This document shows positions 24,821-34,018 of a stretch of DNA of 64,000 bases, one piece after another. Source of the stretch: Streptomyces achromogenes (GTDB lineage: Bacteria > Actinomycetota > Actinomycetes > Streptomycetales > Streptomycetaceae); assembly GCF_030816715.1 (NCBI RefSeq), contig NZ_JAUSYH010000001.1:8494001-8558000 (forward strand), written 5' to 3'. The notes under the pieces are model-generated. The model had not been told where the DNA came from and ran no database searches. It worked only from the letters and a program-made list of their open reading frames with translations. Positions within the stretch are counted from its first letter, which is position 1, and each line of letters begins with the position of its first letter. The position numbers and the translations under genes are program-made.

Positions 24821-25759
24821 TCACTGCTTGACGCCGCCGGAGGCCAGTCCGCTCTGCCAGTACCGCTGCAGCATCAGGAACGCCACGACGAGCGGGACGA
24901 TCGAGATGAGGGAACCGGTCACGACCAGCGCGAACATGTCGCTGCTGGCGCCCGCTCCGCCGTTCTGCGCCTGGGCCGCCCACGAGGAGAGGCCCACGGT
25001 GACCGGGTACAGATCAGGGTCGTTCAGCATGATCAGCGGCAGGAAGTAGTTGTTCCAGGTCGCGACCAGCGTGAACAGCAGGACGGTCACCAGGCCGGGG
25101 CTCAGCAGCCGCAGGACGATGCGGAAGAAGATCCGGGCCTCGCCGGCGCCGTCGATCCGGGCGGCCTCCAGGATGCTGTCGGGGACGGCGTCCTCGGCGT
25201 ACACGCGCATCAGGTAGAGGCCGAACGGGTTGACGAGGGAGGGCAGGATGATCGCCCACGGGGTGTTGACCAGGCCCGCCTTCGCGAAGAGCAGGTAGGT
25301 CGGGATCGCCAGGGCGGTGGTCGGCACCATGACGGCCCCGAGCACCAGGCTGAAGGCGGTGCGGTCGCCGCGGAAGCGGAACTTGGAGAAGCCGTACCCG
25401 CCGGCGGCGGCGAGGAGTGCGGCACCGACGGCGCTGACGCCCGCGTACACGACCGTGTTGAGCAGCCAGCGAACGAAGACGCCGTCGTCCTGGGTGAAGG
25501 TGTCCTCGATGTTCGTCAGCAGCTGCGGAGCGTGCGAGAACCACAGGCCGAAGCTGTTGAACAGGTCCTGCGTGCTCTTGGTCGAGGCGATCAGCAGCCA
25601 GAGCAGCGGGAGGAGGAAGTAGGCGAGGGCGGCCAGCATCGCGATGGTCAGCGGGGTGCTGCGGCGGCGGGCCGACTGCCGATGCCGCTTGCGGCCCTGC
25701 TCGTCGGCGGTGGGCTCGACGGCCGGTGCGACGGTGGCCTCGGGGGTGAGGGCGGTCAC
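24821..25759 (-). CDS. Carbohydrate ABC transporter permease, MalG type
   Basis: 312 residues with six membrane segments (first at LTIAMLAALAYFLLPLLWLL) and the EAA loop EAARIDGAGEARIFFRIVLR that contacts the ATPase. It forms the translocation pore with the next permease. GTG 25759 overlaps the upstream stop in GTGA, with AGGAGGACACC before it, so the two permeases are translationally coupled. No ATPase gene is in the operon, as is usual for Streptomyces sugar importers that share the MsiK ATPase. Confidence 0.92.
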   Translation of the reverse strand: MTALTPEATVAPAVEPTADEQGRKRHRQSARRRSTPLTIAMLAALAYFLLPLLWLLIASTKSTQDLFNSFGLWFSHAPQLLTNIEDTFTQDDGVFVRWLLNTVVYAGVSAVGAALLAAAGGYGFSKFRFRGDRTAFSLVLGAVMVPTTALAIPTYLLFAKAGLVNTPWAIILPSLVNPFGLYLMRVYAEDAVPDSILEAARIDGAGEARIFFRIVLRLLSPGLVTVLLFTLVATWNNYFLPLIMLNDPDLYPVTVGLSSWAAQAQNGGAGASSDMFALVVTGSLISIVPLVVAFLMLQRYWQSGLASGGVKQ

Positions 25760-26697
25760 GGTGTCCTCCTGCGGTTCGCGGTGAGCAGGACGGCGTAGGA
25801 GGCGATCACGATGACGAGGCCGAGGAGGAAGGAGACCGTGGCCGCGTAGTTGACCTGCTGGCCGGTGAAAGCGAGCGTGTACGCGTAGAGGTTGGCGGTG
25901 TAGGAGCTCGTGATGACGTCGGGGGCGATGTTCATGAGCAGCTTGGGCTCGTTGAACAGCTGGAAGCTGCCGATCACGGAGAACAGCAGGGTGAGCAGGA
26001 GCGCCGGGCGCAGGGCGGGAATCTTGATCGACCAGGCGATGCGCCAGGCGCCGGCGCCGTCCATGGACGCGGCCTCGTACAGCTCGGTGGGGATCGTGCG
26101 CAGCGCGGCGTACAGGATGATCATGTTGTAGCCGACGAACTCCCAGGTCACGATGTTGGCCAGGCTGCCGAGCATCCAGCCGTCGCTGAGGAAGTCGGGG
26201 ACGGGCAGGCTGACCTTCCGGGCGATCCGGGCGAACGGGCCGAAGTCCGGGCCGTACAGATAGCCCCACATGAGCGAGGCCACCACGCTCGGCACGGCGT
26301 ACGGGACGAAGATGCCCAGCCGGATCACCCGGGCGAGCCGCAGCAGGCCGCTGTCGAGGGCGAGCGCGAACAGCAGCGCCAGCAGCAGCATGAGAGGCAC
26401 CTGGATCACGAAGAACAGCGCCACGCGGCCGACGCCGTGGAGGAACTGCGGATCGGTGAGGGCCTGGGTGTAGTTGTCGAGGCCGACGAACGCCGTGCCG
26501 CCGATCAGACGCTCCTGGAAGAGGCTGAGGTAGGCGGCATAGCCGAGCGGCGCGAGGTAGAGCAGCAGGAACAGCACCATGAACGGTGCGACGAACAGCG
26601 GCCCTGCCGACCGTCGCCGGCTCGCACCGCCGCGCCCGGGCCGTGCCGGCCCGTCCCGGCGCCGGCCCTTGGGAGAGGCCGTGGTTGTGGCGGTCAT
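25756..26697 (-). CDS. Carbohydrate ABC transporter permease, MalF type
   Basis: 313 residues. A basic N-terminus precedes six membrane helices (first at GPLFVAPFMVLFLLLYLAPL), and the EAA loop reads YEAASMDGAGAWRIAWSIKI. It pairs with the MalG-type permease downstream. Two ATG codons stand together at 26700 and 26697; AAAGGG is better spaced for the second. It lies 73 bp after the binding-protein gene. Confidence 0.92.
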   Translation of the reverse strand: MTATTTASPKGRRRDGPARPGRGGASRRRSAGPLFVAPFMVLFLLLYLAPLGYAAYLSLFQERLIGGTAFVGLDNYTQALTDPQFLHGVGRVALFFVIQVPLMLLLALLFALALDSGLLRLARVIRLGIFVPYAVPSVVASLMWGYLYGPDFGPFARIARKVSLPVPDFLSDGWMLGSLANIVTWEFVGYNMIILYAALRTIPTELYEAASMDGAGAWRIAWSIKIPALRPALLLTLLFSVIGSFQLFNEPKLLMNIAPDVITSSYTANLYAYTLAFTGQQVNYAATVSFLLGLVIVIASYAVLLTANRRRTP

Positions 26698-26769
26698 CAT
26701 CGGCCCTTTCTGAGGAGGGATGACTGGTGGGGGGCGGGTCCCGCCCGTGGGGCGGGACCCGGCGGGCCG

Positions 26770-28155
26770 TCAGGAGTTGACGGTGAAGCCCTGCTTCTTG
26801 GCGTAGGTGGTGAGCCTCGACTGCCAGGTCCCGAGCGCGCGGGCGGTGTCGGTGCCGTCGGCCAGCGACTTGCCGACGGTCTCGGTCCAGTCGGTGGCCG
26901 CCTGGTCGAGGAACGGCGGCCACTGGAAGGAGGAGCTGACCGTGGAGCTGATGTCGGCGAAGATCTGGTTGACCTTCTGCCCGCCGTAGAAGGCCGGCGC
27001 GTCGCCCACGAACGAGGCGTCGGTGAGCAGGGCCTTGGTCGCGGGGAAGAAGAACTGCTCGGTGGCGAACATCTTCGCGCTGGCCGGGTCGCTGTTGAGG
27101 AACTGTGCGAACTGCGCGGCCGCGATCGGGTTCTTGGTGGACCGGATGACCGCGGTGGTCGAGCCGCCCCAGTTGCCCGAACTCGGCTTCGAGGCGTCCC
27201 ACTGCGGCAGCGGGGCCGCTCGCCACTTGCCCGCGGTGGCCTTGGCGGAGCCGGAGAGGAATACGGGGCCCCAGGCCGCGGTGATCCAGGTGGCGTACTT
27301 GCCCTTGTTGAGCGCGGCGTACCAGGAGTCGGTGAAGTCGGGTTCGACGCCGATGACACCTTCCTTCGCCAGGCCGCCCCAGTACGTGCCGAGCTTCTGC
27401 GAGACGGCGTCGTCGACGCTGATGGTGATGTCGCTCTTGCCGGAGGTGACGTACGGCTTGGCGCCCGCCTGCCACAGCAGACCGTGCCAGGCGGCGACCT
27501 GGTTGGCGGCGAGGTTGGTGAGGTAGACGTCGGGGTCGTCCTTGTGGAGTTTGCGCGCCGCCGCGGCGAACTCGTCCCAGGTGGTGGGGACTTCGATGCC
27601 GTGCTTGTCGAAGATGTCCTGCCGGTAGAGCATGCCCATTGGGCCGGTGTCCTGCGGGATCGCCCACACCTCGCCGTTCGTGCCGCTGACCTGCCCCCAG
27701 GTCCAGTCGACGAAGGTGTCCTTCAGGGCGGCGGCGCCGTAGGGCCGCAGGTCCAGCAGGCTGTTGGTGATCGTGAAGGTGGGGATCGCCTGGTACTCGA
27801 TCTGGACCATGTCGGGGGCGCCGCTGCCGGCCTTCAGCGCCGTGCGCAGCTTGGTGTACTGCGGGGTGCCCTGACCGGCGTTGACGACCTTGACCTTGAT
27901 CGCCGGGTACTTCTTCTCGAAGAGGGCGACCTCCTTGGCGACGTCCGGGACCCACGTCCAGAACGTCAGCTCGGTCGGCGTCTTCATCGCCTTGTCGATG
28001 TCGGCCTGGCTCACCGGCTCGGCGGATGCGGAGGAGCCGCCGCCGCTGTCGCCGCAGGCGGTGAGGGCGGCGCCCAGCGACACCGCACCCGCGGCGGTGA
28101 GGAAAAGCCGACGGCTCATCTGGGACGGGCTGGGGGTGGAGCGGAGTCTGTACAT
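26770..28155 (-). CDS. Sugar-binding lipoprotein of an ABC importer
   Basis: 461 residues of the SBP family 1 type. The N-terminus has a twin-arginine-like signal (MSRRLFLTAAGAVSLGAALT) closing in the lipobox LTAC, so it is a membrane-anchored receptor. The mature part has the typical ELTFWTWVPDVAKEVALFEK start and the DPDVYLTN and WITAAWGPVF sites. ATG 28155 has GGGAG six bases upstream; earlier in-frame codons are not supported. With the two permeases and GH42 it should capture beta-galactosides. Ligand is inferred from context only. Confidence 0.92.
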   Translation of the reverse strand: MYRLRSTPSPSQMSRRLFLTAAGAVSLGAALTACGDSGGGSSASAEPVSQADIDKAMKTPTELTFWTWVPDVAKEVALFEKKYPAIKVKVVNAGQGTPQYTKLRTALKAGSGAPDMVQIEYQAIPTFTITNSLLDLRPYGAAALKDTFVDWTWGQVSGTNGEVWAIPQDTGPMGMLYRQDIFDKHGIEVPTTWDEFAAAARKLHKDDPDVYLTNLAANQVAAWHGLLWQAGAKPYVTSGKSDITISVDDAVSQKLGTYWGGLAKEGVIGVEPDFTDSWYAALNKGKYATWITAAWGPVFLSGSAKATAGKWRAAPLPQWDASKPSSGNWGGSTTAVIRSTKNPIAAAQFAQFLNSDPASAKMFATEQFFFPATKALLTDASFVGDAPAFYGGQKVNQIFADISSTVSSSFQWPPFLDQAATDWTETVGKSLADGTDTARALGTWQSRLTTYAKKQGFTVNS

Positions 28156-28548
28156 GGTGAACTCCCGCCGATGGCTGAGGAAGGGCACGCCGGACGAGGG
28201 CATGCGGAACAAGGGGTGACGAGGGAGGGACAGGGGTCGGACGTGACGGCCGGGACACGGGTCCGACGGGGCCGGGAATACGTCCTCAAGGCCTCACCCG
28301 GCGGGCCTGCCGCCGCTGCGGCGGGAATCCGGTGGCCGGGGGAGGGAGAGGAGGGAGGGAGAGGTGCTGCGGCGGGTCCGTTGCCCGGCCGCGGGGTGAG
28401 GAAGGGAGGGGCGCCCTCGCCGCCGCAGGGTTTCCGCGGCCTGCGGGGGCGTCGGCAGGGCACGGCCGGCGCGGTGACCTGCGCGCGGCCCGGGCCCTGC
28501 GATCGGGCGCCCGGAGGCGGAGGCTGTCGCCCGGGCCGCGCGCCCCGG
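28156..28548 (-). promoter_or_regulatory. Leader/promoter region of the beta-galactoside operon
   Basis: No gene is supportable in these 393 bp between the LacI gene and the binding-protein gene, both leftward. It is very G-rich (runs of GGAGGGAG around 28340-28370). I could not find a clear LacI-type palindrome or a consensus promoter in it. Confidence 0.4.
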
Positions 28549-29688
28549 TCAGTTCTGGGCGGGGGCGGTCGCCTGCGCGGGCGGGGCGGGGCCGCCCCCG
28601 TCCGGACGGTGGGCGATGCGGCGGCCACGATCCCGGGGTGGCCGGGTGGGAGGCGGCCCGGTCGAGGCGCGGAGGATGAGGTCGACCGGCGGCTCGCTCG
28701 CCGGCAAGGGGTCCGCCTGCGGGTTCTCGATGATGTGCACGAGGCGTTTGATCCCCTCCTGCGCCACGACGTCGAACGGCTGCCGGATCGTGGTGAGCGG
28801 AGGAGTCACGTAGGCCGCGACGGGGATGTCGTCGAAGCCGACCACGCTGACGTCCTCCGGCACGCGTCGGCCGGCCTCGGTCAGGGCCCGGATGAGGCCG
28901 ATGGCCATGTCGTCGTTGGCGGTGAACACCGCTGTCACGCCGGCGTCGGAAGCCAGCCGGCGGCCGGCCGCGTAACCGGAGGCCGCCGACCAGTCGCCTT
29001 CGATGACGGGCGGCACCGCCCTGCCGTTCCCGACCAGTGCGGAACGCCAGCCCTGGGCACGGTCGCGGGCGGCGAACCACCGCTGCGGCCCCGCCAGGTG
29101 ATGGACCGTCACATGCCCCAGGTCCAGCAGGTATTCGGTCGCCGTCCGCGCCATGACGTCGGCGTCGACACCGGCCACCAGCGACCTCGGCGTCGAGAAC
29201 GGCGGCGCGCCGAGGACGAGGACGGGTACGTCCACGTCGAGGCGGGCCGCGAGATCTCCGTCCCGCCCGTCGTCGATCGGCTCGGAGATGACGATGCCGT
29301 CCACGCCCTGGTCGAGGAGTGAATGGACGGCGGGGGCGACGCCCGCGGGGTCGCCCTCCATGGTGTTGACCACGCGCAGGGCGTAGCCCGTGTCCCGAAC
29401 GGCGCGCTCCACGCCCATGATCAGCGAGGCGGGGCCGTACAGGGCGGTTCCCAGTGTCACGACGCCGATCGAACGGGTGCGGCCGGAGGCGAGTGCCCGG
29501 GCGGCGTTGTTCAGCCGGTAGCCGAGTTCGTCGGCGGCCTCGAGGACGCGTCGGCGCACATCGGCGGAGACGTACGGCTCGTCGTTGAAGACCCGGGACA
29601 CCGTCTTCTGCGAGACGCCCGCGACCCGGGCCACGTCCACACTGCGCGGTGCGCCGGAACTGCCGCCCCGTCTTGCCCCTCGCGTCAT
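28549..29688 (-). CDS. LacI-family transcriptional regulator
   Basis: 379 residues. The DNA-binding head is RSVDVARVAGVSQKTVSRVF and the hinge helix NNAARALASGRTRSIG; the effector-binding core follows (VVTLGTALYG to SVVGFDDIPVAAYVTPPLTT). The last 45 residues are a Pro/Arg-rich extension. ATG 29688 has GGGAGACACC before it; the frame is open upstream, but that part overlaps the repeat region. It lies upstream of, and in the same direction as, the sugar importer and GH42 genes, so it most likely represses them until a galactoside appears. Confidence 0.92.
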   Translation of the reverse strand: MTRGARRGGSSGAPRSVDVARVAGVSQKTVSRVFNDEPYVSADVRRRVLEAADELGYRLNNAARALASGRTRSIGVVTLGTALYGPASLIMGVERAVRDTGYALRVVNTMEGDPAGVAPAVHSLLDQGVDGIVISEPIDDGRDGDLAARLDVDVPVLVLGAPPFSTPRSLVAGVDADVMARTATEYLLDLGHVTVHHLAGPQRWFAARDRAQGWRSALVGNGRAVPPVIEGDWSAASGYAAGRRLASDAGVTAVFTANDDMAIGLIRALTEAGRRVPEDVSVVGFDDIPVAAYVTPPLTTIRQPFDVVAQEGIKRLVHIIENPQADPLPASEPPVDLILRASTGPPPTRPPRDRGRRIAHRPDGGGPAPPAQATAPAQN

Positions 29689-29744
29689 GGTGTCTCCCGG
29701 CCGTCGTGAGTTCCAGCGGCACCGGTGGACGTCTGCCCGGCCGA

Positions 29745-29786
29745 TTCCGTCTGACTGCGCTGCCATGTCTACGCAGTCAGACGGAA
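29745..29786. repeat. Perfect 15-bp inverted repeat near the LacI start
   Basis: TTCCGTCTGACTGCG (29745-29759) is exactly matched by its reverse complement at 29772-29786, leaving a 12-base loop. It stands about 57-98 bp upstream of the regulator start, where an autoregulatory operator or leader hairpin would lie. Confidence 0.75.
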
Positions 29787-29918
29787 GCCGTCAAGTGTCC
29801 GGAATACATTCGTGACGCCCTCGAAACCCGAGGGACGGGCCCGCCGGGCGTCCTGCGCGAAGGGCGGGTGCGGGGTTCGTCGCATGTCTTGACGTCCCCC
29901 GTCTGACTGCGTAGACAT
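29765..29918. repeat. 154-bp segment with perfect 20-bp terminal inverted repeats
   Basis: The 20 bases at 29765-29784 (ATGTCTACGCAGTCAGACGG) recur in exact inverted form at 29899-29918. The similarity continues weakly inward (CGTCAAG on both sides). This is the shape of a small non-coding mobile element, but I see no target duplication. Alternatively the core TGTCTACGCAGTCA, an imperfect palindrome centred on CG, is a LacI-type operator present in several copies. Confidence 0.6.
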
Positions 29919-30194
29919 ATCCGAAGCGGGTGGCCGGAATGCGGTGGCGCGCTGCGAGTCCGGCGCGCCGAGCCTCGAGCCGCTCGCCTGCCCCGTTCCC
30001 GGTTCATGACCCGCCGGACGCTCCTGCGGCACGGCCCGCCGGGTCCTGTGGCGCCGCCCGTCGGATCCAGCGGCACGGCCCGCCGGACGTTCGTCATCGG
30101 CGGCCGGGAGGGGCTCGTCGGCGGGAGGCGTTCGCGGCGCCACGGACCCCCGTGCGAGCGCCGCCCGCGTGCCCATGGCGTCGCCGGGCAGCTC

Positions 30195-31160
30195 TCAGCG
30201 GGTCGGCGTGATTCCCGTGCGCCCGTGGTGCGAGCCGGAGACCGATCGGGCCGCCTGCGCCCCCGTACCGGGCGCGGCGCCCGGGGCGCGGGCCGGGCCG
30301 CCGCCGGGACAGGGCGGGGCAGGGACCGCAGATGAGGCGGATCGGACGGCCTCGGGCACGGCGCCAGGGCCGGAAGAGCAGGAAGAGCAGGAAGACCCGG
30401 AAGGGACGGAAGACCCGAAGGAGCCGGAAGAGCCGGAAGGGAGGGAAGAGCCGGAAGGGGCGGGCGTCGGCGGCTCGTCCGAGGTGTCGGTCAGGCTGGC
30501 GGCCAGCCACTGTTCTACGGCGGTGATGTGGACGGTCGCGGCGGAGGCGGCGAGCAGGGCATCGCGTGAGGTGAGCGCGGCGAGGATCTGCTCGTGGTCC
30601 CGATGGGCGTGGTCCAGGGCATGACGGGTCCGGCTGCCGCGGACGATGCGGACGCGCTGCGTGCGGGTGGAGACGACCTGCAGCAGCATCGACAGCACGG
30701 GGTTGCCGACGGCTTCGACGATCTTGAGATGGAAGGCCGTGTCGTGGGCGACGAACTCCTCCACGGTGGCGACGCTCCGGGAACGGTCGAGGATGTCGCG
30801 CAGTTCCCCGAGGTCCTCCGGCTTCAGCAGCGCGGCGGCAAGCCCGGTCGCCTGCGGTTCGAGCAGCCGCCGCACCTGGAGCAACTGCAGGGCCGCGTGG
30901 CCCTGGGATACGTCGGCGGCGAAGGAGAGGGTCTCCAGCAGGAGATGGGGCTCCAGGCTGGAGACGTAGGTGCCGTCGCCCTGGCGGGTGATCAGGATGC
31001 GCATGGCGGCCAGCGCACGGACGGCCTCGCGCAGCGAACTCCGGGACAGTCCGAGCTGTTCGGCGAGGATCTCCTCCTTCGGCAGCCGGGAACCGGGCGC
31101 GAGCTCGCCGGCGACGATCATCGCCTTGATCTTGTCGATCGCGTCGTCCGTCAGGGCCAC
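30195..31160 (-). CDS. GntR-family regulator, FadR/FCD type
   Basis: 321 residues. The winged helix (about 1-70) has SRLPKEEILAEQLGLSRSSL and ITRQGDGTYV; the FCD effector domain (about 75-225) has the metal-binding D-x3-H and later His residues (FVAHDTAFHLKIVEAVGNPV; DHEQILAALTSRD; AATVHITAVE). After it comes an unusual low-complexity tail of about 95 residues, rich in PSGSS and Cys/Ser, then Pro/Ala. GTG 31160 is preferred (GGAGAGG upstream). It is the last gene of the sugar-import operon and is the likely regulator of both fucose operons. Confidence 0.9.
   Translation of the reverse strand: MALTDDAIDKIKAMIVAGELAPGSRLPKEEILAEQLGLSRSSLREAVRALAAMRILITRQGDGTYVSSLEPHLLLETLSFAADVSQGHAALQLLQVRRLLEPQATGLAAALLKPEDLGELRDILDRSRSVATVEEFVAHDTAFHLKIVEAVGNPVLSMLLQVVSTRTQRVRIVRGSRTRHALDHAHRDHEQILAALTSRDALLAASAATVHITAVEQWLAASLTDTSDEPPTPAPSGSSLPSGSSGSFGSSVPSGSSCSSCSSGPGAVPEAVRSASSAVPAPPCPGGGPARAPGAAPGTGAQAARSVSGSHHGRTGITPTR
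30370..30460. repeat. CCGGAA/GGAAGA repeat array in the GntR gene tail
   Basis: Degenerate hexamers (CCGGAA, GGAAGA, GGAAGG) encode the Ser/Gly-rich part of the regulator's C-terminal extension. The array resembles the one at the end of the YcnI gene 14.5 kb away, though the proteins are unrelated. Confidence 0.6.
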
Positions 31161-31247
31161 GAACGTGCCTCTCCGTGCTGGGGGGTGTGTGTGCGGCGGC
31201 TCCGCCGGGCCCGGCACGGCGCCGGCGGAGCCGCAGGTGGGAGGCGG

Positions 31248-32291
31248 TTACTCCTGCTTCTCGCCGGAGGCGAAGCGGGAGATGATCAGGGCGACGATGA
31301 TGATGGCGCCGTTGAGGAACTGGTTCCACAGCGGAGGCACGCCCGCCAGCGTCATGACGTTCACGACCAGCTGCAGGGTGAGGACGCCGGTGAGGGCGCC
31401 GAACACGGAGCCCTTGCCGCCGTTGAGGCTGACCCCGCCGATGACGGTCGCGGCGAAGACCTGGAAGATCCAGCCGCTGCCCTGGGTGGCGGAGATGGAG
31501 CCGTAGTGGCCGCTGTAGAGGATGCCGGCGAACGCGGCGAGGACGCTGCCGAGGATGAGGACGGTCCACACGATGCGGTCGACGCGGATGCCCGCGGTAC
31601 GGGCCGCCTCCGCGTTGCCTCCGATCGCGTACAGCGCCCGGCCGTGCCGGAGCCAGGCCAGTGCGCTGCCCCCGACGGCGAAGAGCAGCGCGCACACCCA
31701 GATGGCGGCGGGCATGCCCAGCCAGGACGCCTTGCCCAGGTAGGTGAAGGACGAGGGCAGCTCGACGATGGACTGGCCCTCGGAGAGGGCGACCTGCAGA
31801 CCGCGGAGCATGGTCAGGGCGCCGAGCGTGACGATGAACCCGTTGAGGCGCAGCTTGAGGATGAGGAAGCCGTTGACGGCCCCGATGAGCGCGCCGACCA
31901 GCAGGCAGAGCGGGACGGCCGTCCACTCGGGGAGGAGGCCGAGCCCGTTGAACCGGCCGCCGCTGGAGGGCAGTACGAGCCACACGGCGATGACGGGGGC
32001 CACGCCGATGGTGGACTCCAGCGACAGGTCCATCCGTCCGGCGATCAGGATGAACGTCGTGGCGAGCACCAGCAGGCTCAGCTCGGTGGACTGCTGGGCC
32101 ACACCGATCAGGTTGTCGGCGGTGAGGAAGGCCGGCGAGACGATGAACCCGATCAGGCCCAGGACGAGGATGGCCGGGACGAGGGACAGTTCACGGAAGC
32201 GTCCGAGGTCGACCCGGCGGCGGACGGTGTCGCCGCCGGCCGGCCCGGCCTTGCTCGCGGTGGGCTCGGTGAGATCTGTGGTGGCGGACAT
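31248..32291 (-). CDS. Sugar ABC transporter permease, RbsC/AraH type
   Basis: 347 residues with eight to ten hydrophobic segments and the family's LNGFIVTLGALTMLRGLQVA and GGVSLNGGKGSVFGALTGVL signatures. It forms the channel of a pentose/deoxyhexose-type importer. ATG 32291 follows the ATPase stop by two bases. Together with the ATPase and periplasmic-type binding protein it makes a complete CUT2-class system, and the divergent L-fucose-type catabolic genes suggest the cargo. Confidence 0.92.
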   Translation of the reverse strand: MSATTDLTEPTASKAGPAGGDTVRRRVDLGRFRELSLVPAILVLGLIGFIVSPAFLTADNLIGVAQQSTELSLLVLATTFILIAGRMDLSLESTIGVAPVIAVWLVLPSSGGRFNGLGLLPEWTAVPLCLLVGALIGAVNGFLILKLRLNGFIVTLGALTMLRGLQVALSEGQSIVELPSSFTYLGKASWLGMPAAIWVCALLFAVGGSALAWLRHGRALYAIGGNAEAARTAGIRVDRIVWTVLILGSVLAAFAGILYSGHYGSISATQGSGWIFQVFAATVIGGVSLNGGKGSVFGALTGVLTLQLVVNVMTLAGVPPLWNQFLNGAIIIVALIISRFASGEKQE

Positions 32292-32293
32292 GA

Positions 32294-33895
32294 CTACCTT
32301 CCGTGCTCGTCTGCGCCGGATGAGGCGGACAGGGGTGACGCGATGGCGTGGGCCGTACCGCCGGAGACGCCCTCGATGGCGGCGACGACGTCCTCGTCCT
32401 TCCAGCCGCGGTCGAACTCGGCGACGACCCGCCCGTGGAACATGACGACGACCCGGTCACAGACCTTGAGGTCGTCCAGTTCGTCGGAGACGATCAGCGC
32501 GGCTTTGTCGTCGTCCGCGACCTGCCGGATCCTGGCGAGCAGGAACTCCTTGGACTTGACGTCCACGCCGTTGGTGGGCCGGATGGCCACCAGCACGTCG
32601 GGGACGGTGGCCAGGGCGCGCGCGACGACGACCTTCTGCTGGTTGCCGCCGGAGAGAGCGGAGACCGGGGTGGCGGCGCCGGGGGTCTTGATGTCGAGGT
32701 CGCGGATCATGTTCCGGGCGAACGCCCTGGTCCGGGCGGGGAGCACCGTGCCGAACGGGCCGAGCTGGTCGGTGACGGTCAGGGTCGCGTTCTCCGCCAC
32801 GCTGCGGTTGCCGACCAGTCCCTGGAGATGGCGGTCCTCGGGGACGAAACCGACCCCGGCGGCGAGCGCGGACGGCACGCTGCCGGTGCGCACGGTCCTG
32901 CCGCGGACCGAGATCCGGCCCGTCTTGGCCCGGTGCAGCCCGGCGATCGCCTCACCCACCTGCACGTTTCCGCTGGCGGTCGCCCCGGCGAGCCCGACGA
33001 CCTCGCCGGAACGCACCGCGAGGGAGATGTCCTCGCAGGCGCCGGGCAGCGTCAGTGCGTCGAGCGCCAGGACTTCCGTGGCGTTCGCCCGTGCGGCCCG
33101 GGGCCGGCCCGCGGCGGTCGCCACACCGGCCGACTCGCCGGTCATGGCCTCCACCAGGGCCTGGTGCCCGAGCTCCGCGACGGGCGAGGTGAGGATGTGG
33201 GCCGCGTCGCGGTAGACGGTGACCGTGGTGCAGAGGTCGTACACCTCTTGCAGGTGGTGCGAGATGAACAGGAACGCGACGCCCTGGCGCTGGAGGTCCC
33301 GGAGCTTGTCGAACAGCCGCTCGATGCCGCGGGCGTCGAGCTTGGCCGTCGGCTCGTCGAGGATGATGAAGCGCGCACCGAAGGACAGGGCCCGGGCGAT
33401 CTCGACGAACTGTCGCTGCTCGACGGTGAGGTCCCTGGCCCGCGCGGTGGGGTCGACGGCCACGCCGTACTCGCCGAGCAGTTCTCCGGCGCGCCGGCGC
33501 AACTGCTTCCAGCGAATGGGCCGGACCGCGCCGCCGCTCTGCCGGTTCAGGAAGAGATTCTCCGCGACGGTCAGCTCACCGATGATCGTGGAACGCTGGT
33601 AGACGCACGCGACCCGGGAGCGCCAGGCGTCGATGTCGCCGACGGCGGGAGCGGGCTCGCCGGAGAATCGCAGGCTGCCGGTGTCGGGCTGCTGGAGCCC
33701 GGTGAGGATGGACACGAGCGTCGACTTGCCCGCGCCGTTGCGCCCGACCAGGGCGTGCGACTCGCCCGGAGCCACGGCGATACGGGCGTCGCGCAGCGCG
33801 ACGGTCGCGCCGAATCGTTTGCTGATGCCGGCCGCCTCGGCCACCGGGGCCGGGGTGCCGGGGCCGGCCGCAGGGGCGGTCGCGGTGTCCGCCAT
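32294..33895 (-). CDS. Sugar ABC transporter ATP-binding protein, RbsA type
   Basis: 533 residues with two fused ABC domains. The first has Walker A GRNGAGKST (51-59) and Walker B FIILDEPTA with the signature changed to LTVEQRQFVEIAR. The second has a degenerate Walker A (LAGATASGNVQVG) and LSGGNQQKVVVARAL, as is normal for CUT2 ATPases. It powers the importer encoded on either side. It starts about 120 bp after the binding-protein gene. Confidence 0.93.
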   Translation of the reverse strand: MADTATAPAAGPGTPAPVAEAAGISKRFGATVALRDARIAVAPGESHALVGRNGAGKSTLVSILTGLQQPDTGSLRFSGEPAPAVGDIDAWRSRVACVYQRSTIIGELTVAENLFLNRQSGGAVRPIRWKQLRRRAGELLGEYGVAVDPTARARDLTVEQRQFVEIARALSFGARFIILDEPTAKLDARGIERLFDKLRDLQRQGVAFLFISHHLQEVYDLCTTVTVYRDAAHILTSPVAELGHQALVEAMTGESAGVATAAGRPRAARANATEVLALDALTLPGACEDISLAVRSGEVVGLAGATASGNVQVGEAIAGLHRAKTGRISVRGRTVRTGSVPSALAAGVGFVPEDRHLQGLVGNRSVAENATLTVTDQLGPFGTVLPARTRAFARNMIRDLDIKTPGAATPVSALSGGNQQKVVVARALATVPDVLVAIRPTNGVDVKSKEFLLARIRQVADDDKAALIVSDELDDLKVCDRVVVMFHGRVVAEFDRGWKDEDVVAAIEGVSGGTAHAIASPLSASSGADEHGR

Positions 33896-34018
33896 GGTGG
33901 ATACCGTCCTTCGTTTACGGGGGCTGGGACCGGGGGGCGGGTGTGTACCCGGGCCGGCGGGGGCGGGCGTCGGGCGTGGTCCGTCCCCGCCGGCGCGGTG
34001 TGCTGCGACTGCCGGCCG

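Larger units (their letters stand above)
29689..30194. other. Repeat-rich region upstream of the LacI gene
   Basis: No gene is supportable. Besides the inverted repeats listed separately, a 17-base direct repeat GCGGCACGGCCCGCCGG occurs at 30026-30042 and 30070-30086. A small hairpin CCCTCG-AAACC-CGAGGG lies near 29818-29834. The region is bounded by the LacI start and the end of the GntR gene. Confidence 0.5.

Noticed and set aside
28340..28370. GGAGGGAG purine run upstream of the binding-protein gene
   Set aside because: It looks like stacked ribosome sites, but no reading frame starts there on the plus strand with any protein-like content.
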